In this document: positions 58,688 through 64,000 of the stretch, in pieces
Layout of the letters: each line of letters opens with the position of its first letter
Position numbering within the stretch: position 1 is the first letter of the stretch
Origin: G942493375 sp942493375
Lineage (GTDB): Bacteria; Armatimonadota; UBA5829
Direction of reading: 5' to 3'
Length of the DNA: 64,000 nucleotides
Assembly: GCA_942493375.1 (NCBI GenBank)
Contig: OW818698.1
Coordinates: 1,612,001-1,676,000 of the forward strand
Program-made: the position numbers and the translations under genes
The notes under the pieces: model-generated
What the model was told of the DNA's origin: nothing
Seen by the model: only the letters and a program-made list of their open reading frames with translations
The model's database searches: none

Positions 58688-59532
58688 TGAGATTAGCTGT
58701 AGCCAGCGGAAAGGGTGGAACTGGGAAAACAACCGTAAGCACAAACCTTGCGCGTGTGCTATCCCGGAACCACCCTGTCCAATATGTTGACTGTGACGTC
58801 GAAGAACCAAACGGGCATTTGTTTTTAAACCCACAGTTATCTATGACAATAAAAGTCGAAACCCAAGTGCCAAGCATTGATGAGAGCGCCTGCACACACT
58901 GTGGTGAATGCAGCACATTCTGCGCATACAATGCAATCGCTGCACTTGGAAAAACGACTCTGGTTTTCCCGGAGTTGTGTCACAGTTGTGGAGGGTGCAC
59001 TTTGATCTGCCCTTCACGTGCGATCAGTGAGATTGGTAAGGATATTGGTGTTATTCGCATAGGTGTCTCGGGTGAATTGAAATTTGCTGATGGGACACTG
59101 CATGTCGGTCAGGCTCAGAGCCCTCCACTTATTCGTGAACTCAAAAAGCACATCATGGATGGTCATATTGCCATTATTGACGCGCCTCCCGGAACCTCCT
59201 GCCCTGTTGTGACTTCTCTGCGCAATACAGACCTGGTTGTAATGGTTGCTGAACCGACACCATTCGGGCTCAATGATTTAAAATTAGCGGTTGATATGGT
59301 ACGAGAACTGGGCATACCATACGGGGTATTGATAAACAGATCCGATATGGGTGATGACCGCGTCGAAGCGTACTGCACTGAACAGTCAATTCCTATATGG
59401 GGGCGAATACCTAACGATATTAGAATTGCGAAACAGTATTCCAGCGGAGTATTGGCTGTGGACGCGTTGCCTGACATCGCTGTGTTGTTTGGTGAGATAG
59501 CTGACCGAATCCTTGCTGAGGTGGATGCATGA
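58687..59532 (+). CDS. MinD-superfamily P-loop ATPase with inserted ferredoxin domain (1)
   Basis: A 281-residue ATPase. Walker A GKGGTGKTT is at residues 8-16, with YVDCDVEEPNGH after it. A double 4Fe-4S ferredoxin module (CTHCGECSTFCAYNAI and CHSCGGCTLICPSRAI, about residues 64-108) is inserted; IIDAPPGTSCPV and LVVMVAEPTPFGLNDLKLAV complete the ATPase. Such proteins come in pairs and are thought to handle Fe-S or metal-cofactor assembly. Start and stop overlap the neighbouring genes, showing tight coupling. Confidence 0.93.
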   Translation: MRLAVASGKGGTGKTTVSTNLARVLSRNHPVQYVDCDVEEPNGHLFLNPQLSMTIKVETQVPSIDESACTHCGECSTFCAYNAIAALGKTTLVFPELCHSCGGCTLICPSRAISEIGKDIGVIRIGVSGELKFADGTLHVGQAQSPPLIRELKKHIMDGHIAIIDAPPGTSCPVVTSLRNTDLVVMVAEPTPFGLNDLKLAVDMVRELGIPYGVLINRSDMGDDRVEAYCTEQSIPIWGRIPNDIRIAKQYSSGVLAVDALPDIAVLFGEIADRILAEVDA

Positions 59533-60392
59533 AAGAAATTGTAATCCTGTCCGGCAAGGGTGGAACTGGTAAAACAAGCATCTGTGCATCATTCGCTATT
59601 CTTGCAGAGAGTGCTGTTATTGTCGACTGTGACGTTGATGCAGCAGACCTTCATCTTGTGCTCAAGCCTGATATAAGGGAAACGCACGAGTTTAGTGGTG
59701 GGCAGATAGCAATAATCGATCCCGATAAGTGCCTGGCATGCGCAATATGCCAGAAGCTGTGTAGATATGATTCCATTTTTCAGGACAACGGCAAATACCG
59801 GGTTGATGAACTTGCGTGTGAAGGCTGTGGAGTATGTGCACACTTCTGTCCCGCAGATGCGATCTGTATGAGTGACTCCATAAATGGCCACTGGTTCGTA
59901 TCCGAGACACGCGCTGGGATAATGGTCCATGCAAAACTCGGAATCGCTGCCGAGAACTCCGGCAAGCTGGTTGCATTGATTAAAGAAAGAGCAAAGCACA
60001 TAGCAAAGGAGTCATCTGCACAGTTCGTGATTGTCGATGGGCCTCCGGGTATTGGTTGCCCTGTCATATCATCGCTGTCAGGAGCTGATCAGGTTGTGGT
60101 TGTAACAGAACCCAGCGTGTCCGGAATCCACGATTTAGAGAGGGTGATGGAACTTGCAGGGCATTTCAAAGTCCCGGTAAGTATAATCATCAACAAATAC
60201 GATATCAACGAAGACAAGACAAATGAGATCGATAGTCTGGCTCTAGCACATGGGATCCCTGTGTTAGCCAGAATACCTTATGATCCCATATTCACAGAAG
60301 CACAAATCGCTGAAATGTCAGTTGTCGAATATAGAGAATGCACGGCAACTGAAGAGATTCGTAAAGCCTGGACACAGATATCCGGGCAATAA
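59529..60392 (+). CDS. MinD-superfamily P-loop ATPase with inserted ferredoxin domain (2)
   Basis: A 287-residue paralogue of the previous protein: Walker A GKGGTGKTS (residues 8-16), DCDVDAADLHL, the inserted ferredoxin module (CLACAICQKLCRYDSI and CEGCGVCAHFCPADAI, about residues 62-108), and VDGPPGIGCPVISSLSGADQVVVVTEPSVSG. The first protein has EEPN where this one has DAAD, so the two probably form a heterodimer. Overlaps the previous gene by 4 bases. Confidence 0.93.
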   Translation: MKEIVILSGKGGTGKTSICASFAILAESAVIVDCDVDAADLHLVLKPDIRETHEFSGGQIAIIDPDKCLACAICQKLCRYDSIFQDNGKYRVDELACEGCGVCAHFCPADAICMSDSINGHWFVSETRAGIMVHAKLGIAAENSGKLVALIKERAKHIAKESSAQFVIVDGPPGIGCPVISSLSGADQVVVVTEPSVSGIHDLERVMELAGHFKVPVSIIINKYDINEDKTNEIDSLALAHGIPVLARIPYDPIFTEAQIAEMSVVEYRECTATEEIRKAWTQISGQ

Positions 60393-60412
60393 GACAAAAC
60401 AGGAGTATATTG

Positions 60413-61642
60413 ATGTCAGAAGAACAAAGCTGCGGAAGCAGTTGCAGTTGTGGAACTGGTGGCGGTTGCGCCACCGATAACCTGGATGATTTTATGGCTG
60501 AAGTAGACAGAGAAGAGTCTTTAGCCAAAATCAAGCACAAATTGATTGTATTATCAGGCAAAGGCGGTGTGGGAAAGAGCACTGTTGCAGTAAATCTTGC
60601 AGTGGCTCTAGGCCTGTCTGGAAAAAAAGTCGGCCTGTTGGATGTCGATATTCACGGCCCAAGCGTTCCGAAGATGCTTAAGTTGGAAGACTACAGGCCT
60701 GAATCCAATGGAATGAAACTTGCTCCGGCAACCATTGGCAACATAAAAGTTATGTCCATCGGCTTCCTGCTCAATAACACAGATGATGCAATTATCTGGA
60801 GAGGCCCAATGAAAGCCGGAGTTATAAAGCAGTTTGTAGAGGAAGTCGCGTGGGGAGAGCTAGACTACCTGATCGTAGATTGTCCTCCGGGAACAGGGGA
60901 TGAACCTTTATCGGTTGTCCAGACACTTGGAACTGCAGATGGCGCAATAGTTGTTACCACACCGCAGGATATTTCACTTGCCGATGTGCGAAAGTCGATC
61001 CAGTTCTGCAACCAGCTCAAGCTGCCAGTAATCGGTGTGATTGAAAACATGAGCGGTTTCGTCTGTCCACACTGCGGAGAAACAGCGGAAATATTCAAGT
61101 CCGGCGGCGGTGAAACCATGGCCGCTGACATGAATGTCCCATTCCTCGGTCGTATTCCACTGGAAGCACACGTTGTAGAAGCTGGAGACAACGGAACTCC
61201 CTATGTATATACTTACTCTAAAACTATCGCGGCGAAGTCTTTTGAGGCAATTGTAGCCAGGATAGAAAGCCTGGTCGCACCAATCGTGAAGGAGAGAACT
61301 AACATGTTAATTGCATTACCAACCACCGATGACCTGCTCTGCATGCATTTCGGGCATTGCGAGAAATTCTTCGTTTATGAAGTCGATGCCGATGAGAAGA
61401 AGATCATAGCCAAAACCGTGCTGATTCCCCCACCGCATGAGCCAGGCCTATTGCCTAAGTGGCTCCACGGTGAGGGTGTTGATCTGATTATTGCAGGAGG
61501 AATGGGGCAGCGAGCACAGGGGCTGTTTGCTCAATCCGGAGTAAAAGTTCTCGTTGGTGTTCAACCAAATGATCCTGATAGCGTAGTGATGGAATATTTA
61601 AACGGAACTTTGACAACCGGTGATAATGTCTGCGACCATTAA
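60413..61642 (+). CDS. mrp: Mrp/NBP35-type ATPase fused to a NifX-like domain
   Basis: A 409-residue protein. ATG 60413 follows AGGAG at 59-60 bases; residues 1-20 are Cys-rich (CGSSCSCGTGGGC). The ATPase (about residues 40-290) has GKGGVGKST, DVDIHGPSVPKML, VDCPPGTGDEPL and the CPHCG pair expected to bridge a 4Fe-4S cluster. The C-terminal 110 residues are a NifX/NifB-type domain (MLIALPTTDDLLCMHFGHCEKFFVYEVD...GMGQRAQGLFAQSGVKVLVG). Mrp proteins carry Fe-S clusters to target proteins. The fusion joins carrier and cofactor-binding modules in one chain. Confidence 0.93.
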   Translation: MSEEQSCGSSCSCGTGGGCATDNLDDFMAEVDREESLAKIKHKLIVLSGKGGVGKSTVAVNLAVALGLSGKKVGLLDVDIHGPSVPKMLKLEDYRPESNGMKLAPATIGNIKVMSIGFLLNNTDDAIIWRGPMKAGVIKQFVEEVAWGELDYLIVDCPPGTGDEPLSVVQTLGTADGAIVVTTPQDISLADVRKSIQFCNQLKLPVIGVIENMSGFVCPHCGETAEIFKSGGGETMAADMNVPFLGRIPLEAHVVEAGDNGTPYVYTYSKTIAAKSFEAIVARIESLVAPIVKERTNMLIALPTTDDLLCMHFGHCEKFFVYEVDADEKKIIAKTVLIPPPHEPGLLPKWLHGEGVDLIIAGGMGQRAQGLFAQSGVKVLVGVQPNDPDSVVMEYLNGTLTTGDNVCDH

Positions 61643-61714
61643 TGGGAGCAACAAAGAAGCTTTTGCTCATAAATAAAATGTCTGTGTAAAACAAGCGATT
61701 TGAGGTAAACGACG

Positions 61715-62035
61715 ATGAAACTTGGCATGATTATCACTCAGACCGAACCTGAAACCGTGTTTAATGCACTGCGTTTGGCGCTTTACAGCCTCGAACAAGG
61801 GGACGAGGTGCGTATATTCCTATCGGGTATTGGTGTCGAAATTGACAAGATAGAGGATCCTAAGTTCGATGTCAAAGCTCAGGCGCAAAAAGTTCTGGAT
61901 GCTGGTGGGGAGTTTTTAGCCTGTGGTACTTGCCTAAAATTGCGCAGTTCCAAAGGTTCTGATATTTGTCCACTCTCAACTCTCAAAGACCATTATGAGA
62001 TAGTGCGAGACTCAGACAAACTCATAACAGTTTAA
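61715..62035 (+). CDS. DsrE-family protein
   Basis: A 106-residue protein of the DsrE/TusD fold: MKLGMIITQTEPETVFNALRLALYSLEQGDEVRIFLSGIGVEI and a Cys-containing loop AGGEFLACGTCLKLRSSKGSDICPLSTLKD. Members relay sulfur as persulfide; the C-x2-C and the third Cys could do this. It ends the run of co-directional Fe-S genes before a repeat-rich gap. AGGTAAACG precedes the ATG. Confidence 0.88.
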   Translation: MKLGMIITQTEPETVFNALRLALYSLEQGDEVRIFLSGIGVEIDKIEDPKFDVKAQAQKVLDAGGEFLACGTCLKLRSSKGSDICPLSTLKDHYEIVRDSDKLITV

Positions 62036-62110
62036 ACAACCGCATAGCGCTTCTAATAATATGTTGAAATAGCAGTATGTAAAAGTAACAGTTCAACGTC
62101 GCGGGAGTAG

Positions 62111-62172
62111 TGTCATCTTGAATGCAATGAAGGATCTCAATAAAGCAGATCCTTCACTGCATTCAGCTGACA
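62111..62172. repeat. Inverted repeat TGTCATCTTGAATGCAATGAAG
   Basis: TGTCATCTTGAATGCAATG...AGATCT pairs with AGATCCTTCACTGCATTCAGCTGACA. The type (GTCATCCTGAATGCAGTGAAGGATCT) is frequent in intergenic DNA of many phyla. Confidence 0.85.
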
Positions 62173-62182
62173 AACTACCTAT

Positions 62183-62240
62183 ACTCTCGGCTTTTGTCCC
62201 TACTGCCGTAAAAAGCGAAGCTTGGTGAATAAAGCGGGCT
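62183..62240. repeat. Family B repeat, copy 3 (left arm lost)
   Basis: CTCTCGGCTTTTGTCCCTACTGCCG then AAAAGCGAAGCTTGGTGAAT and a GCGGGCTAG end. The centre and right arm match 32090-32144; the left arm is missing. Confidence 0.75.
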
Positions 62241-62314
62241 AGGGTTATGCAACTAACAATCGGTAATTGTGATATATTGTGTTTGTTTTACAGTTCAACA
62301 CAGAGGTAGACCAT

Positions 62315-63478
62315 ATGAAATTGAAAACAATCCTTTTCTTCATGCTCATTCTGGGTGCAGTTGTCGGCCTATCGTTGCTTACCACCCAGTTATGGAAGGA
62401 CAAACCTGAATCATCAGAAAGTAAGCCAAGTGCTGTTACGATATCTGAACAGATGACTGTGCGTGAAGTGGCTGCTGTATATGAACTTAGTCCGAAGACA
62501 CTCAAAACTTCGTTCGGCCTCACTTCACCATCTGATTTGGACAAGACACTGGCTGAACTTGGTTTAAGTGTAGAACAGGCACAGCAGCGCTTGCAGGGAG
62601 CTAAAGTCCTTGCATCGGAGGAATCATCCAAGAACTGGTTCAAGATACCTCTGAAGTTTGCTCTGTGGATAACCTTTATAATCATTGTTTTTCGTCTAAT
62701 GCGCCGTGGTCAGATAACTCCCCAGTTGCGCAAAATATTATTGATTACGGCAATCGGAGTATTCGGTGTAATCTTGGGATCTGATCCCAGCCCCATGGGG
62801 ACAGTTAAAGACACAATCGTATTGTTTGGAAAGGAACACGTTATCTTTCCACCAAGACTAGTGGCTTTCATTGTATTTACGCTTCTGGTTGTCTTCGCCA
62901 ATAAGTTCATTTGTTCATGGGGATGCCAACTAGGTGTATTACAGGACTTGATATTTAGGATCAACAGAAACTCAACCGATACCTCAGGACTTAGCCGACA
63001 GTGGAAACTGCCTTTCGCACTAACAAACACTATCCGGATCGTTTTCTTTGCAGCGCTCTGCGTATTTGCTCTAGCCTGGGCTACCGATATCGTGTCTCCC
63101 ATTGACCCATTCCGCGTATATGGCCCCGCAAAGCTGGGGGTGATAGGTTCCGCATTTGCCGGACTTCTGCTTATCACCAGCCTGTTTATCTATAGACCCT
63201 GGTGTCACCTTTTATGCCCATTCGGCCTGACCGGTTGGATTTTCGAAAAGCTTAGTGTTTACAAAATCAAAGTAAACTATGACACCTGCATAGCCTGCGA
63301 AGCTTGTGCAAAAGCTTGTCCATCCACAGTCATGGATGCAATTCTTAAGCAGGACAAGGTCATACCGGATTGCTTCTCCTGCGGGACCTGCCAGCGTGTA
63401 TGCCCGACAAAATCCATCACTTTCGATAAAGGCGCCAGAACAAAGCCTCCTGTCGGGAAGTTCAACGCAAAACAATAA
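62315..63478 (+). CDS. NapH/MauN-like membrane protein with two 4Fe-4S clusters
   Basis: A 387-residue protein. ATG 62315 follows AGAGG; the frame continues upstream to 62279. Residues about 5-22 are a membrane anchor, then a 75-residue soluble domain (VREVAAVYELSPKTLKTSFGLTSPSDLDKTL). Five to six further membrane helices follow, with CSWGCQLGVLQD and RPWCHLLCPFG, the paired Cys motifs of the NapH/NosR/CcoG family. The C-terminal ferredoxin has CIACEACAKACPSTVM and CFSCGTCQRVCPTKSI. It probably passes electrons across or along the membrane. Confidence 0.9.
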   Translation: MKLKTILFFMLILGAVVGLSLLTTQLWKDKPESSESKPSAVTISEQMTVREVAAVYELSPKTLKTSFGLTSPSDLDKTLAELGLSVEQAQQRLQGAKVLASEESSKNWFKIPLKFALWITFIIIVFRLMRRGQITPQLRKILLITAIGVFGVILGSDPSPMGTVKDTIVLFGKEHVIFPPRLVAFIVFTLLVVFANKFICSWGCQLGVLQDLIFRINRNSTDTSGLSRQWKLPFALTNTIRIVFFAALCVFALAWATDIVSPIDPFRVYGPAKLGVIGSAFAGLLLITSLFIYRPWCHLLCPFGLTGWIFEKLSVYKIKVNYDTCIACEACAKACPSTVMDAILKQDKVIPDCFSCGTCQRVCPTKSITFDKGARTKPPVGKFNAKQ

Positions 63479-63500
63479 GCTATAGTTAGGAATCAATAAA

Positions 63501-63896
63501 ATGCCAAGAGGGTACTGCCATCGACACGGTGAAGGACAACCCTGCTCGTGTTCTATGGGAAATCTATATCGATTTGTAGAACCGCTGGTGCTGTATCTAC
63601 TCAAAAAGCAGGGTAAAACATATGGCTATGAACTTATGGGTGCTGTGCAGCAGCATGCTCTCACTGACTCGATTGTCGAACCCGGTGCCCTCTACCGCAC
63701 CCTGCGCAAACTGGAAGAGAATAGATTCGTTGTATCTATCTGGGATGCCAGCACTGCAGGCCCTGCCAGAAGAGTATATGAGCTGACAGGCGATGGTGAG
63801 GATCACCTGCTGGAATGGACTAAAGTCCTTAAGCACCTGTCCGAATCAATGTCAGGTTTTGTCTTTGATGTTCAGGAACTGATGAAGAGAGGTTAA
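63501..63896 (+). CDS. PadR-family transcriptional regulator with Cys/His-rich N-terminus
   Basis: A 131-residue regulator. The winged helix is visible in LYRFVEPLVLYLLKKQGKTYGYELMGAVQQHAL and VEPGALYRTLRKLEENRFVVSIWD...RRVYELTGDGEDHL. The first 19 residues, MPRGYCHRHGEGQPCSCSMG, contain three Cys and two His and could bind a metal or an Fe-S cluster, so it may sense the state of the pathway and control this gene set. It follows the NapH-like gene by 22 bp. Confidence 0.9.
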   Translation: MPRGYCHRHGEGQPCSCSMGNLYRFVEPLVLYLLKKQGKTYGYELMGAVQQHALTDSIVEPGALYRTLRKLEENRFVVSIWDASTAGPARRVYELTGDGEDHLLEWTKVLKHLSESMSGFVFDVQELMKRG

Positions 63897-63926
63897 AGAA
63901 TGACTGTTGCGATTTACCTAATAAAG

Positions 63927-63986
63927 CATTTCTTTTGTTCATCAAAAAGAAATGGAGCAAATGACATCTATTAATGTATTTGCTCC
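63927..63986. terminator. Two consecutive hairpins after the PadR gene
   Basis: CATTTCTTTT (63927-63936) pairs with AAAAGAAATG (63945-63954); then GGAGCAAAT (63954-63962) pairs with ATTTGCTCC (63978-63986). The U tract is weak, so the terminator call is tentative. Confidence 0.5.
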
Positions 63987-64000
63987 CTGTGTAAATTCCT

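Larger units (their letters stand above)
62036..62314. other. Repeat-rich intergenic region
   Basis: Contains GTAACAGTTCA (62084-62094), an inverted repeat (62111-62172) and repeat family B copy 3 (62183-62240). The promoter of the NapH-like gene must lie at its right end. Confidence 0.6.

Noticed and set aside
60410..60412. TTG 60410 as the start of the Mrp gene
   Set aside because: The ATG directly after it is better spaced from the AGGAG site.
1..64000. tRNA or rRNA genes
   Set aside because: No cloverleaf with a GGTTCGAATCC-type arm and no rRNA-like conserved segments were seen on either strand; a covariance search would be needed to exclude them fully.

Overview
The window looks like a chromosomal segment of an uncultured or little-studied Gram-negative-type bacterium, most likely Armatimonadota or a close relative. 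The grounds are two prepilin-type proteins with the FPVFAKAREKARQSSC tail and a C-terminal H-x-DGA...DGHVKW motif, two PEP-CTERM proteins, abundant secreted glycoside-hydrolase-like proteins, and intergenic DNA full of dispersed palindromic repeats. The placement is an inference; Planctomycetota- or Verrucomicrobiota-like lineages are alternatives. No rRNA, tRNA or CRISPR array was recognised.

Region 1 (1-28.2 kb) is a carbohydrate-foraging region: two DUF4838 proteins, a TIM-barrel/HEAT fusion, a GH28-like beta-helix protein, a GH36 alpha-galactosidase, a sugar isomerase-like protein, a ceramidase-like hydrolase, an MFS transporter, a CBM plus GH-A-like protein, a GH16 beta-glucanase, a GH5-like protein and two uroporphyrinogen-decarboxylase-family proteins. 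Among them lie two PEP-CTERM proteins (one with a near-consensus sigma-54 site), a prepilin-like protein, a HEAT-repeat protein and several unknown secreted proteins.

Region 2 (28.4-40 kb) is envelope signalling and surface biology: an orphan histidine kinase, an ECF sigma/anti-sigma pair in an apparent operon with two STN-like secreted proteins, a second prepilin-like protein and a 1191-residue secreted protein (CsgG/LpoB-like start, BNR-like propeller, CARDB-like end).

Region 3 (40.1-50.4 kb) is a one-strand phage-derived cassette with Mu-like head proteins: small and large terminase, DUF935 portal, two connector-like proteins, protease, decoration protein, gpT-like capsid, three unknown or adhesin-like proteins, XhlA-like protein, holin and amidase. 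No integrase, repressor, tape measure, sheath, tube or baseplate gene is visible. A LexA-like palindrome lies 48 bp before its first gene, just after a terminator, and most of its gaps are packed with dispersed and heptameric repeats.

Region 4 (50.8-57 kb) holds a DUF3786 protein, an NrtR-type Nudix regulator with a palindromic operator over its own promoter, an ADP-ribosylglycohydrolase, and an ECF sigma/anti-sigma/RseB-like operon followed by two small secreted Cys-rich proteins. The sigma operon and the first Cys-rich gene share the motif GGGAATGC-N16-GTCTTA, which looks like the promoter this sigma factor reads.

Region 5 (57.1-63.9 kb) is an iron-sulfur/P-loop ATPase cluster behind a strong promoter: hotdog thioesterase, NifU-like scaffold, NifX-like protein, DUF5320 protein, two MinD-type ATPases with inserted ferredoxin domains, an Mrp ATPase fused to a NifX-like domain, a DsrE-family protein, a NapH-like membrane ferredoxin and a PadR regulator.
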